64,000 nt of DNA from NCBI GenBank assembly GCA_027448945.1, contig DAIDMQ010000016.1, positions 1 through 64,000 on the forward strand, written 5' to 3'. Origin of the DNA: Gallionellaceae bacterium. Its GTDB lineage: Bacteria > Pseudomonadota > Gammaproteobacteria > Burkholderiales > Gallionellaceae. Shown here in pieces: positions 52,868 to 62,028 of the stretch. The notes below the pieces were generated by a model. It saw only the letters and a program-made list of their open reading frames with translations, was not told the origin of the DNA and ran no database searches. The position numbers were made by a program, and so were the translations under genes. How positions within the stretch are numbered: the stretch's first letter is position 1; each line of letters starts with the position of its first letter.

Positions 52868-54142
52868 ATGGCACATATCGTAATCATGGGCGCGGGTATA
52901 GGTGGGATGCCGATGGCGTATGAAATGAAGGAAAAAATACGCAAGGCAGACAAAGTGACAGTGATCTCGAACACCGAGAACTTCCACTTCGTACCATCCA
53001 ACCCTTGGGTGGGTGTGAAGTGGCGCGACCGCGAGGATATCGAGTTCGGTGTGCGCCCTTACTTGGAGCGTAAAGGGATTAACTTTATATCTACCGGAGT
53101 GAAACGTGTCCATCCGGAGAGTAATCGCCTGGAGTTGAATGATGGGTCATTGGTTGATTACGATTTCCTGGTCATTGCGACCGGCCCCAAGTTGGCATTC
53201 GATGAAGTCGAAGGGCTGGGTCCGCACGGCGGACATACACATTCGGTCTGTCATGTGGACCATGCGATGAAGTCACATGACATGTGGGATAGCTTCACCA
53301 AAGAGCCCGGCCCTATCATTGTCGGCGCTGTACAGGGAGCCTCCTGTTTCGGCCCTGCATACGAGTACGCATTCACCATCGAGACCGATTTGCGTCGCAG
53401 ACGTATCCGTAACCATGTGCCGATGACTTTCGTGACATCTGAGCCCTACATCGGCCACCTCGGTTTGGGTGGAGTGGGTGACTCAAAAGGTTTGTTGGAG
53501 TCGGCGATGCGCGAGAAGCACATCAAGTGGATCTGCAACGCCAAGGTGGATAAGATCGAAGCAGGCAAGATGTTTGTTACTGAGTTCGATGACCTGGGCA
53601 AGGAGAAACAAAAGCACGAATTGCCATTCGCTTACAGCATGATGTTGCCCGCGTTCAAGGGTGTGGATGCGGTATTTGGCATCGAGGGTTTGACTAATCC
53701 GCGCGGTTTCATCGTTGTCGACGAGCATCAGCGCAATCCCAAGTTCAAGAATATCTACGCGGTCGGCGTGTGTATCGCGATACCGCCGGTGGAGAAGACG
53801 CCGGTTCCTATTGGTACACCCAAGACGGGTTACATGATCGAGTCCATGGTGACCGCAACTGCACACAACATTCACTCTGAACTGACCGGTAATCCGCCCA
53901 CCAGCAAGGCAACTTGGAATACTGTCTGTCTGGCAGATTTTGGCGATACCGGTATGGCATTTGTGGCATTGCCGCAGATTCCGCCACGGAATGTGAATTG
54001 GGTGTCATCGGGCAAGTGGGTGCACGTTGCCAAGATCGCGTTTGAGAAATATTTCATGCGTAAGATGAAGCGCGGCACTTCAGAGCCTATGTACGAAAAG
54101 CTCACTATGAACGCAATGGGTATTACCAAGCTTAAAGAATAA
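52868..54142 (+). CDS. sqr: sulfide:quinone oxidoreductase-like flavoprotein
   Basis: The 424-aa FAD protein belongs to the DSR family with SQR. FAD site VIMGAGIGGMPMAYEM is at the N-terminus, and LVIATGPKLAF is the family ATG motif. Three cysteines, C128 (HSVCHVDHA), C160 (GASCFGPAYEY) and C354 (WNTVCLADFG), sit at nearly the same residue numbers as the catalytic trio of Acidithiobacillus SQR. IPIGTPKTGYMIESM and a C-terminal amphipathic AKIAFEKYFMRKMKR also fit. It would oxidise sulfide to polysulfide and reduce quinone at the membrane. It lies between RND adaptor and pump genes. Confidence 0.85.
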   Translation: MAHIVIMGAGIGGMPMAYEMKEKIRKADKVTVISNTENFHFVPSNPWVGVKWRDREDIEFGVRPYLERKGINFISTGVKRVHPESNRLELNDGSLVDYDFLVIATGPKLAFDEVEGLGPHGGHTHSVCHVDHAMKSHDMWDSFTKEPGPIIVGAVQGASCFGPAYEYAFTIETDLRRRRIRNHVPMTFVTSEPYIGHLGLGGVGDSKGLLESAMREKHIKWICNAKVDKIEAGKMFVTEFDDLGKEKQKHELPFAYSMMLPAFKGVDAVFGIEGLTNPRGFIVVDEHQRNPKFKNIYAVGVCIAIPPVEKTPVPIGTPKTGYMIESMVTATAHNIHSELTGNPPTSKATWNTVCLADFGDTGMAFVALPQIPPRNVNWVSSGKWVHVAKIAFEKYFMRKMKRGTSEPMYEKLTMNAMGITKLKE

Positions 54143-54157
54143 TCAGCAAGTAAATCT

Positions 54158-54187
54158 GACCGGGTCTATGGCCCGGTCTTCGGCTTT
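54158..54187 (+). terminator. terminator-like hairpin between sqr and the RND pump
   Basis: GACCGGG (54158-54164), 7-nt loop, CCCGGTC (54172-54178), then TTCGGCTTTATTTTT. The T-run is interrupted. It lies in the 71-nt gap before the pump gene and may set a lower pump transcript level or separate two units. Confidence 0.55.
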
Positions 54188-54213
54188 ATTTTTATGTCAG
54201 TTTAGGAATAAAT

Positions 54214-57200
54214 ATGGGTATCTCAGGACGTATCGCCAAACATTTCTTGCATTCGCAAATGACTCCATTGCTGGCCTTGGTCGCAGTGTTGTTGGGTGTG
54301 TTCGCGGTATTGGTGACGCCCCGCGAGGAAGAGCCCCAGATTAATGTAACGATGGCGAACGTCATGATCGCCTATCCGGGCGCATCCGCCAAAGACGTTT
54401 CCCAAACAGTGGCGACTCCGGCAGAACAAGTGCTGTCGCAAATCGCTGGTGTGGACCATGTATATTCGGTCGCACAACCTGGAATGGCAGTGATTACCGT
54501 GCAGTTCAAGGTGGGACAGGAGCATGTTCCTTCGCTGGTGAAACTTTATGACGTGGTGCATTCGCACGCAGATTGGCTGCCTCCGACTTTGGGTGTGGCA
54601 CAGCCCATCATCAAAGCCAAGGGCATCGATGATGTCCCTGTAATGGCGTTGACTTTATGGCGCGAACAGAATGCTGGCGGCAGTGTGGAGCTGACGCAAG
54701 TGGCACATGCAATCGAGATAGATTTGAAGCGCGTGCCTGGTACTCGTGAGGTCTCCACGTTGGGTGCGACCCAGCGCATGGTCAAGGTCGAACTGAATCC
54801 GGAGAGCCTGAATGCCTACCAACTCAGTCTGCAAGATGTTCGTAATGCATTGCAGGCATCCAATGTGTCGCAGAATGCCGGCGTGTTGGCAAAGGACAAT
54901 CGAGAGGTATTGGTACAAACAGGCGGATTCCTGACCAACGCCAGCGACGTGAAGCAGCTTGTGGTCGGCGTGTCTGATGGTAAGCCGGTTTTCTTGCGGG
55001 ATATCGCCGATGTTGAAGATGGCGCAGATCAGCCTAATAGCTATGTTTGGATGGGTGCCGGCCCGGCGGCGGCCGATAAAGAGATCAAGGCCAAAGGTGA
55101 GTTCACCGCAGTGACCATCGCGATTAGCAAAAAACCGGGCTCGAACGCAGTCGATGTGACAGACCAGTTGCTCAAACGTGTGGATGAGCTCAAAGGCAGT
55201 GTGATCCCTGCAGATGTGCAAGTCAGTGTCACACGCAACTACGGTGAGACCGCCAACGACAAGGCGATGAAGCTGATCAAAAAGCTGTTGTTCGCCACGG
55301 CAGCAGTGGTGCTGTTGGTATGGCTGACGATGGGCAAGCGTGAAGCGCTGGTGGTAGGTATTGCGGTGATGTTGACATTGGCCGCCACATTATTTGCTTC
55401 GTGGGCTTGGGGTTTCACACTCAATCGGGTCTCCTTGTTCGCACTGATTTTCTCCATAGGTATCTTGGTGGATGATGCCATTGTTGTTGTTGAGAATATT
55501 CATAGACGGCGTGCCTTGGCCACACATCAATCATTGTCTGAGATTATCCCGGAGGCAGTGGATGAAGTGGGTAGTCCGACTATCTTGGCGACTTTCACTG
55601 TGATTGCCGCATTGCTGCCCATGGCATTTGTCAGCGGTTTGATGGGGCCATACATGAGTCCAATCCCGATCAATGCCAGCATGGGCATGTTGATATCCTT
55701 GGCTGTCGCCTTTGTCATCACACCCTGGTTGGTGTTGCGCTTTGCGGGGCCGCATCATGAGGAAATCAAAGACGAGCGTGATACCGCCTTGAGTCGCTTC
55801 TTCCGTAAGCGTTTGAGCCCGTTCTTGAATGGTGAGTACGGCAAGCCGGCACGCCGCAAATTGTGGTTGGCGATATTTGGGGGATTGTTTATCGCCGTAT
55901 CGTTGGGCGTGGTTAAGTTGGTGATACTGAAAATGTTGCCCTTCGACAATAAGTCCGAATTTCAGATTGTGGTTGATATGCCTACAGGTACTGCATTGGA
56001 GCAGACCGGTGCGGTATTGCATGACATCGGTGCATATATGGCGACTGTCCCTGAAGTGACGGATTACGAAGCGTATGTGGGTACGGCATCGCCTATCAAT
56101 TTCAATGGTCTGGTGCGCCAATACTATTTGCGCAGCGAAGCTAATCAGGGCGACCTGCAAGTCAATCTACGCGACAAGCATCACCGTAATCGTAGCAGCC
56201 ATGAAATCGCGACCTCTATTTTGGAGCCTATGCAAAAGATCGCAAAGCAATGGGGTGCCAAAATCAAGGTGGTAGAAGTGCCGCCTGGACCGCCAGTGAT
56301 GTCCCCCATCGTTGCTGAAATATATGGCCCGGATTATGAAGGTCAGCGCAAAGTTGCAGGAAAGGTGCGTGAGCAGTTTGGCGAGACAAAAGACATCGTG
56401 GGGATAGATGATAGTGTCAGCGAAGACGCGCCGAAATTGATGTTGCGCGTACTGCAAAGCAAGGCGGCAATGCTGGGTGTCGCACCACGTGACATCGTGG
56501 ATGCAATCAGTGTGGCATTGAGCGGACAGAACGTCACCTCCTTGCATGACACCAATGCCAAATATGCCCCACCCTTGCACATAGGTTTGGCTGCGGAACG
56601 GCGCGGCAATATTGACGAGGTCCTTAAGCTCAAAGTGCATGCGCGCGACGGGGTACTGGTGCCATTGTCGGAAGTGGTGCAAGTGGTAAATATGGAGCGA
56701 GATCTTCCTATTTTCCACAAGGATCTGCTGCCAGTGGTCTATGTGTTCGGTGATATGGCAGGCAAGTTGGATAGTCCGCTATATGGCATGTTCGCCATCA
56801 ATAGCAAGGTCAGTGGTATGGCATTGGAGCAAGGAGGCAATCTGGAGAGTTACTACTTCAACCAGCCCAGTGATCAGTATGCCAGTTATGCGCTGAAGTG
56901 GGATGGTGAATGGCAAGTGACTTTCGAGACATTCCGCGATATGGGCATCGCTTATGGCGTAGGACTAATCCTGATATATCTGTTGGTAGTGGCGCAGTTC
57001 AAGTCCTATGTGGTGCCGCTCATCATCATGGCACCCATACCATTGACCATCGTTGGTGTGATGCCCGGACACGCACTGTTTGGATCGCAGTTCACTGCGA
57101 CTTCGATGATAGGCATGATCGCGCTGGCGGGCATCATCGTGCGTAACTCCATATTGCTGGTGGACTTCGTCAACTTGCAGGTGCGCGACGGAGTAGATCT

Positions 57201-57414
57201 GCAACATGCGGTAATCGCGGCAGCCAGCGCACGAGCAAAACCCATTATTCTGACCGGACTTGCAGCGATGCTGGGCGCGCTGTTCATTTTAGACGACCCC
57301 ATTTTCAATGGTCTGGCCCTGGCATTGATCTTCGGCATCCTGGTTTCGACCATTTTGACCCTGATTGTCATCCCGGTTTTGTATTACGCAACCCTGTATA
57401 AGAAAATCCAGTAA
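54214..57414 (+). CDS. RND-family efflux transporter (AcrB-type)
   Basis: The 1066-aa inner-membrane pump has the RND fold: TM1 (PLLALVAVLLGVFAVL), a first periplasmic loop, TM4 with the proton-relay aspartates in GILVDDAIVVVENIHRR, and a second loop and TM7-12 (NSILLVDFVNLQVRDG near the end). The loops resemble multidrug rather than heavy-metal pumps, but substrates cannot be read. It partners with the adaptor gene upstream. Clustering with an SQR and DUF2892 suggests export related to reduced sulfur species. Confidence 0.93.
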   Translation: MGISGRIAKHFLHSQMTPLLALVAVLLGVFAVLVTPREEEPQINVTMANVMIAYPGASAKDVSQTVATPAEQVLSQIAGVDHVYSVAQPGMAVITVQFKVGQEHVPSLVKLYDVVHSHADWLPPTLGVAQPIIKAKGIDDVPVMALTLWREQNAGGSVELTQVAHAIEIDLKRVPGTREVSTLGATQRMVKVELNPESLNAYQLSLQDVRNALQASNVSQNAGVLAKDNREVLVQTGGFLTNASDVKQLVVGVSDGKPVFLRDIADVEDGADQPNSYVWMGAGPAAADKEIKAKGEFTAVTIAISKKPGSNAVDVTDQLLKRVDELKGSVIPADVQVSVTRNYGETANDKAMKLIKKLLFATAAVVLLVWLTMGKREALVVGIAVMLTLAATLFASWAWGFTLNRVSLFALIFSIGILVDDAIVVVENIHRRRALATHQSLSEIIPEAVDEVGSPTILATFTVIAALLPMAFVSGLMGPYMSPIPINASMGMLISLAVAFVITPWLVLRFAGPHHEEIKDERDTALSRFFRKRLSPFLNGEYGKPARRKLWLAIFGGLFIAVSLGVVKLVILKMLPFDNKSEFQIVVDMPTGTALEQTGAVLHDIGAYMATVPEVTDYEAYVGTASPINFNGLVRQYYLRSEANQGDLQVNLRDKHHRNRSSHEIATSILEPMQKIAKQWGAKIKVVEVPPGPPVMSPIVAEIYGPDYEGQRKVAGKVREQFGETKDIVGIDDSVSEDAPKLMLRVLQSKAAMLGVAPRDIVDAISVALSGQNVTSLHDTNAKYAPPLHIGLAAERRGNIDEVLKLKVHARDGVLVPLSEVVQVVNMERDLPIFHKDLLPVVYVFGDMAGKLDSPLYGMFAINSKVSGMALEQGGNLESYYFNQPSDQYASYALKWDGEWQVTFETFRDMGIAYGVGLILIYLLVVAQFKSYVVPLIIMAPIPLTIVGVMPGHALFGSQFTATSMIGMIALAGIIVRNSILLVDFVNLQVRDGVDLQHAVIAAASARAKPIILTGLAAMLGALFILDDPIFNGLALALIFGILVSTILTLIVIPVLYYATLYKKIQ

Positions 57415-57447
57415 AATGCTGGGCTTAAATTTTTAGGAGCTTCAAAC

Positions 57448-57660
57448 ATGAACGCAGAACGCATCATACGTATCGTCGCAGGCAGCTTTGTGCTGTTGTC
57501 TTTGGCTCTGGGCGCGCCTGGCAGTCCGGTATTTCAGAATACCAACTGGTTATGGTTCACCACCTTTGTCGGCGTGAACTTATTCCAAAGTGGCTTCACG
57601 ACTTTCTGCCCGCTCAATAACATACTCGCCAAGTTCGGTATCAAGAGCGGTTCTTGCTAA
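57448..57660 (+). CDS. DUF2892 (YgaP-type TM) inner-membrane protein
   Basis: The 70-aa protein has two hydrophobic segments, IVAGSFVLLSLALG and WLWFTTFVGVNLFQSGFTTF. It shares the YgaP TM/DUF2892 pattern (N-terminal NAERIIRIVAG, ending FCPLNNILAKFG with cysteines). In YgaP the same domain is fused to a rhodanese, a sulfur-transfer enzyme. It follows the RND gene by 33 nt and supports a sulfur theme. Confidence 0.88.
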   Translation: MNAERIIRIVAGSFVLLSLALGAPGSPVFQNTNWLWFTTFVGVNLFQSGFTTFCPLNNILAKFGIKSGSC

Positions 57661-57683
57661 AGAATTTACTGCAGTCCGTACGC

Positions 57684-59435
57684 ATGACCCGCATCAGTCT
57701 GGCTTTAGTCGGACTCATGTGGGTCGTACCTTTTTTGCTGACGACACACGAGTATCCACTGACGACATTCGATCAAGAGTGGTGGACCGCTTTGCTGGGT
57801 GTGTCGGCGATGTTTGCAATGGTCGGCAGGGAATTCTGGTCGTCTCCCTCAGTGCCGCGTATTACTCTGCTCCCTATAGGGCTGGTATTCGTAGCGGTTC
57901 TGCAAATGGCGCTGGGCAAGATTGCTTATTACGAGCAAGGTTTGCTTTACATACAATATCTTCTATTTGCCGCACTGCTGATGATATTGGGTGCATGGTT
58001 GCGACGTAGCGTTGGCCTTGTTCCGCTGGCGCTAACTTTGGCCGCCTTTTTGCTGATAGGCACCGAATTGGGGGCGGCCGTTGGGGTGTTGCAGCATTTT
58101 GGCTGGCATACATGGTTCGACTCCTTGGTGGTGAGAAAAGTGTCATACAGTCTGTATGGCAATGTGGCTCAGCCCAATCATTATGCTGATTACATCTCAC
58201 TCGGTCTGATATCGCTGGGGCTGCTTTTTCAATATGGAAAGCTGAGGTGGTTGCATGTGCTGATTTTGGTCGTGCCCTTGTTGTTTGTGCTGACATTGGC
58301 GGGCTCGCGTAGCGCGTGGATATATCTGGTATATGCGACGTTGTTGGCCTTTTTGTATAGTGGCAGAACACTAGACTTGAAAAAGACCAAGTATTTCATG
58401 TTGGCCTTGCTGGCAGGGTTCGCATTGATGCATCTGCTGGTGCAACTCCCGTTTTTAGCTGGAGCAGGCGAGGAAACGGATACTTGGCGCCGGCTTATGA
58501 ATTCAGATACCAATGGTAGTGCGCGACTGTATTTGTGGCGGGAAGCACTGGTGATGTTTCAGCAGCACCCATTTGTGGGCGTTGGCTTTGGTCAATTCGC
58601 GCTGCACCATTTGGCGTTGTTGCCTGTCCTGGATGGAGGCAGCTTTCCGGGTTTGTACAATAATGCGCACAATGTCTTGTTTCAGTTGGCCGCAGAGACT
58701 GGCTTGTCCGGCTTGTTAATATTTGTTGGCGCGCTACTGCCGTGGTTCTTGGGTTTGCGTTCCGCAACAGCAAAGCATGCAGTGTATTTTTGGGGTTATG
58801 GTGTATTGGGTATCATGGCGATACACAGTTTGCTGGAATATCCATTGTGGTATGCATACTTCATTGCAATTATCTCGCTACTGTTGGGCGTGTTTGATGA
58901 GAAGCATTTTTCCGTTGAATTGAGATTATTGGGACGTGCCGCGCTAGCATTGATTTTATGCATGGGCATAGCAGTACTATTGCAAACAAAAGTCGCTTAC
59001 GTGCAGCTGAAGTCAGTCTTGAATATTAAGCAGGTCTCGGCGAGTAATGAAGAAAAAGCGATGCGCATGTATCAAGGTTTGTATGCCTTGCAAGCGGGAA
59101 GTATGGTATCTCCGTACGCAAAGTTGTTTTTGGCTGCTTATACGGACGTCAGTCCGAAAAATGTTGATAGTAAGCTCTCTTATAACCAGCAAGCGATGAG
59201 TTACATCCCCACTTCGGATATGGTCTATAGGCAGTCTTTTCTATTGGCCCAAGCTGGCCGGATGGATGAAGCAAAAGTATTGATGGTTCAAGCAATCTGG
59301 TCCTACCCGGGAAACGGAAATGCGCATCAGAAGTTGCTTGATTTGTCCGAGAAAGACCCCGCGCATTTTTCGGCTCTGCTAGAATTCGCCACCCAAAAAG
59401 AACAGGAGCATGCTCGTGCAGTTCGTATTAGATAA
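57684..59435 (+). CDS. PglL/Wzy-type O-oligosaccharyltransferase or O-antigen ligase
   Basis: The 583-aa polytopic membrane protein has about 12 TM segments. GNVAQPNHYADYISLGLISLG, LAGSRSAWIYLVYA and the Wzy_C box NNAHNVLFQLAAETGLSGLLIF mark the O-antigen ligase/PglL family. The C-terminal 160 residues form a periplasmic helical domain like Wzy_C_2. ATG 57684 is preferred over TTG 57654, which overlaps the DUF2892 stop. Such proteins transfer lipid-linked glycans to pilin or other proteins; a type IV pilus-like gene is near the window end. Confidence 0.88.
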   Translation: MTRISLALVGLMWVVPFLLTTHEYPLTTFDQEWWTALLGVSAMFAMVGREFWSSPSVPRITLLPIGLVFVAVLQMALGKIAYYEQGLLYIQYLLFAALLMILGAWLRRSVGLVPLALTLAAFLLIGTELGAAVGVLQHFGWHTWFDSLVVRKVSYSLYGNVAQPNHYADYISLGLISLGLLFQYGKLRWLHVLILVVPLLFVLTLAGSRSAWIYLVYATLLAFLYSGRTLDLKKTKYFMLALLAGFALMHLLVQLPFLAGAGEETDTWRRLMNSDTNGSARLYLWREALVMFQQHPFVGVGFGQFALHHLALLPVLDGGSFPGLYNNAHNVLFQLAAETGLSGLLIFVGALLPWFLGLRSATAKHAVYFWGYGVLGIMAIHSLLEYPLWYAYFIAIISLLLGVFDEKHFSVELRLLGRAALALILCMGIAVLLQTKVAYVQLKSVLNIKQVSASNEEKAMRMYQGLYALQAGSMVSPYAKLFLAAYTDVSPKNVDSKLSYNQQAMSYIPTSDMVYRQSFLLAQAGRMDEAKVLMVQAIWSYPGNGNAHQKLLDLSEKDPAHFSALLEFATQKEQEHARAVRIR

Positions 59436-59826
59436 TATTTTCCCGATTGGAATCGGCCTATTCAGCGGTGTGATGTTGCTGTGGTCTATGTTTGGCAATC
59501 GTATCCGTGGCATCAAAGCGATAGATGCACAAGCTGCCCTGCAACTGATCAACCACAAGAATGCTTTTGTGCTGGATGTACGCGAACCAGAAGAATATAA
59601 ATCCGGTCATGTATTGAATTCCAAGCTGATCCCTTTGGGTAAACTCAAAGAGCGTATGGGTGAGTTGGAAAATTATCGCGATCAAGCCATGGTGGTGGTA
59701 TGTCGTACTGGTAACCGTTCTGGTACTGCCTGCGTGTTGCTAGGTAAGGCCGGATTTACCCAAGCTTATAATTTGTCGGGTGGCGTAATGGCCTGGCAAA
59801 GCAGTAAATTACCCTTGGAAAAGTAA
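59416..59826 (+). CDS. membrane-anchored rhodanese-like protein
   Basis: The 136-aa protein has an N-terminal TM helix (IFPIGIGLFSGVMLLWSMFG) and a rhodanese domain (about 35-130) with catalytic Cys in VVVCRTGNRSGTA. It transfers sulfur or acts as a persulfide carrier. I favour GTG 59416, with GGAG at 7 nt, over ATG 59410. It overlaps the 3' end of the PglL-like gene and is 1 nt before grxC. Confidence 0.9.
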   Translation: MQFVLDNIFPIGIGLFSGVMLLWSMFGNRIRGIKAIDAQAALQLINHKNAFVLDVREPEEYKSGHVLNSKLIPLGKLKERMGELENYRDQAMVVVCRTGNRSGTACVLLGKAGFTQAYNLSGGVMAWQSSKLPLEK

Positions 59827-59827
59827 G

Positions 59828-60085
59828 ATGGCCAAGGTTGTGATGTATACCACAGCAGTATGTCCATATTGCATCAGGGCGGAGCAGTTGTTGCAGCGCA
59901 AGGGTGTGGAGGACATCGAGAAGATTAGGGTCGACTTGCAACCGGAGTTGCGCCTGGAGATGATGGAAAAGACCGGTCGCCGCACTGTCCCCCAAATCTA
60001 TATCGATGCATTTCACGTCGGTGGTTATGATGACCTTTCCGCCTTGGATAGAGCAGGAAAATTAGAACCCCTATTAGCTAAGTAA
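59828..60085 (+). CDS. grxC: glutaredoxin 3
   Basis: The 85-aa thiol oxidoreductase has the CPYC active site (VCPYCIRAEQLL, residues 11-14 region) and the TVPQIYIDAFHVGGYDDL GSH-binding blocks. It reduces disulfides with glutathione and is encoded between a rhodanese and secB. Confidence 0.97.
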   Translation: MAKVVMYTTAVCPYCIRAEQLLQRKGVEDIEKIRVDLQPELRLEMMEKTGRRTVPQIYIDAFHVGGYDDLSALDRAGKLEPLLAK

Positions 60086-60094
60086 GGAATAACG

Positions 60095-60544
60095 ATGAGT
60101 GAAGCAGCCCCGGCACAGGCCATTTTTAGTATGGATAAGATCTACGTGAAGGATATCTCTCTGGAGATACCTCATGCGCCGCAGATATTTTTGGAACGTG
60201 AAAATCCGCAGATTGATGTGCAACTGCACAGTCAAGCTGCCGTCATAGAGGAAGGCGTTTACGAAGTCACGGTTACGACGACCGTGACTTCCAAGCTGGG
60301 TGAGAAGGTGATGTTCCTGATAGAGGCCAAGCAAGCTGGAATATTCCAAGTGCGTAATGTGCCTAATGAAGAGCTTGAGCCGATACTGGCCGTGATGTGC
60401 CCAAATATCCTGTTCCCTTATCTGCGTGAAGTGGTCTCCGACGTCTCTGTGCGCGGTGGTTTTGCACCGGTCATGCTTAACCCGATCAACTTCGAGGCGC
60501 TGTACCAACAGCAAAAGCAACAAGCATCAGAAACAACACACTGA
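60095..60544 (+). CDS. secB: SecB protein-export chaperone
   Basis: The 149-aa chaperone keeps precursors unfolded for SecA. FSMDKIYVKDISLEIPHAPQIF and VREVVSDVSVRGGFAPVMLNPINFEALYQQ are canonical. The C-terminal tail is short. It is 9 nt after grxC and its stop overlaps the next ATG by one base (TGATG). Confidence 0.97.
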   Translation: MSEAAPAQAIFSMDKIYVKDISLEIPHAPQIFLERENPQIDVQLHSQAAVIEEGVYEVTVTTTVTSKLGEKVMFLIEAKQAGIFQVRNVPNEELEPILAVMCPNILFPYLREVVSDVSVRGGFAPVMLNPINFEALYQQQKQQASETTH

Positions 60545-60996
60545 TGATACCTGGTCTCCGCTTACTTGTGGCAACGCTACTTGCAGGCCTGATGTCTGCG
60601 GGTGCTGCGCATGCGGTGGAGTACATGTCTGTGTCGGCGCCGCATGCGATCTTATATGACGCCCCATCACTGCATGCAAAGAAGATGTTTCTTGTGAATC
60701 GCCACATGCCATTCGAGACGGTAGTGAGTTTGGATGCTTGGGTCAAAGTAAGGGACAGGTCTGGTGCTTTGTATTGGGTTGAAAAATCCGCACTTACTTT
60801 CAAGCGATATGTATTCGCCGTTTTGCCCTTGGTCGATGTGCGCAAAGCCCCAGATTTTTCATCCCCCTGCGTACTGCAAGTTAGGCAACAAGTGGCCCTG
60901 GAGTTGCTCGAGGATACGGGTACCGGTTGGCTGAAGGTGCGCCATCAAGATGGCGAGTTGGGGTATGTCAAACACAGCGAAGTGTGGGGCGGCTAA
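60544..60996 (+). CDS. secreted SH3-domain protein
   Basis: The 150-aa protein has a signal peptide (LLVATLLAGLMSAGAAHA). Two bacterial SH3-like repeats follow: ILYDAPSLHAKKMFLVNRHMPFETVVSLDAWVKVRDRSG and VRKAPDFSSPCVLQVRQQVALELLEDTGTGWLKVRHQDG. It probably binds peptidoglycan in the periplasm. It lies between secB and gpsA with overlaps or 1-nt gaps, a conserved neighbourhood in betaproteobacteria. Confidence 0.85.
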   Translation: MIPGLRLLVATLLAGLMSAGAAHAVEYMSVSAPHAILYDAPSLHAKKMFLVNRHMPFETVVSLDAWVKVRDRSGALYWVEKSALTFKRYVFAVLPLVDVRKAPDFSSPCVLQVRQQVALELLEDTGTGWLKVRHQDGELGYVKHSEVWGG

Positions 60997-60997
60997 G

Positions 60998-61984
60998 TTG
61001 AATATCACGGTCATGGGGGCTGGCGCTTGGGGCACGGCCCTCGCCATCAATCTGTCTGCCCAGCATAAGGTCACTTTGTGGGCGCGTAATGCAGAGCTGA
61101 TCGCCGAGATGCAAAAGCAGCACAGCAATAGCCGTTACCTTCCCGATATTGCGCTTCCCGGCAAACTTGCACTGGATGCCAATCTTGAGTCGGCACTAGC
61201 CGAAGTGGAATTGGTGATTTTGGCAGTGCCGGTATCGGGATTGCGTGATGCATTGCAGAAGATTGCGACTCTGGATCGCCCTGTAGCGATTGCATGGTTG
61301 TGTAAAGGCTTCGAGGCGGTTAGTGGACTGCTGCCCCATCAAGTCGTGGCTGAAGTCCTGCCACAGAGTATCAAGTGTGGTGTACTTTCTGGCCCCAGCT
61401 TTGCGCAAGAAGTGGCGCGTGGCTTACCAACTGCACTTACATTCGCTTCAGTGGATGAAGAATTCGCCCGTGTGACCGCGCAGGCTTTGCATAATGCCCG
61501 TTTGCGGGTTTATACCAGTTCTGATGTGGTGGGCGTGGAAGTCGGTGGCGCGGTCAAGAATGTGCTGGCGATTGCGGCAGGCATCAGCGATGGCTTGGGC
61601 TTGGGCTTTAACGCCAGAGCGGCATTGATCACGCGCGGTTTGGCAGAGATCGCCAGGCTGGGTGTCAAGCTCGGTGGCCAGGCGGAAACATTGAATGGCT
61701 TGTCGGGTGCGGGAGATTTGATACTCACGTGCACGGGTGACCTGTCGCGTAACCGCCAAGTCGGTTTACTCCTGGCACAGCAACACACTTTGCCGGAGAT
61801 ACTCAAGCGTCTTGGGCATGTCGCGGAAGGGGTGTTTACCGTGCGAGAAGTACATCAACTGGCACAGCGTTTGGGCGTAACCATGCCTATATGCGATGCG
61901 GTCTACCGTATAGTCTATGGTCAGGAACCTGTGGCCACAGTACTTGTTGATCTGCTGAATCGCGCGCCCAACTCGGAATTTTAG
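60998..61984 (+). CDS. gpsA: NAD(P)-dependent glycerol-3-phosphate dehydrogenase
   Basis: The 328-aa enzyme makes sn-glycerol-3-phosphate for phospholipids. NITVMGAGAWGTALAINLS is the dinucleotide-binding start, VLSGPSFAQEVARG and GGAVKNVLAIAAGISDGLGLGFNARAALITRGLAE are catalytic-domain signatures. The true start is probably TTG 60998, which matches the family N-terminus; the track start overlaps the SH3 gene and adds 16 residues. Confidence 0.96.
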   Translation: MNITVMGAGAWGTALAINLSAQHKVTLWARNAELIAEMQKQHSNSRYLPDIALPGKLALDANLESALAEVELVILAVPVSGLRDALQKIATLDRPVAIAWLCKGFEAVSGLLPHQVVAEVLPQSIKCGVLSGPSFAQEVARGLPTALTFASVDEEFARVTAQALHNARLRVYTSSDVVGVEVGGAVKNVLAIAAGISDGLGLGFNARAALITRGLAEIARLGVKLGGQAETLNGLSGAGDLILTCTGDLSRNRQVGLLLAQQHTLPEILKRLGHVAEGVFTVREVHQLAQRLGVTMPICDAVYRIVYGQEPVATVLVDLLNRAPNSEF

Positions 61985-62028
61985 GTCACCCCCAGCCTGG
62001 CATGCAGCAACTGTTGCCACACCGATCC

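Noticed and set aside
52031-53113. 360-aa minus-strand ORF
   Set aside because: Antisense to the adaptor and SQR-like genes; His/Cys-rich composition typical of a shadow frame.
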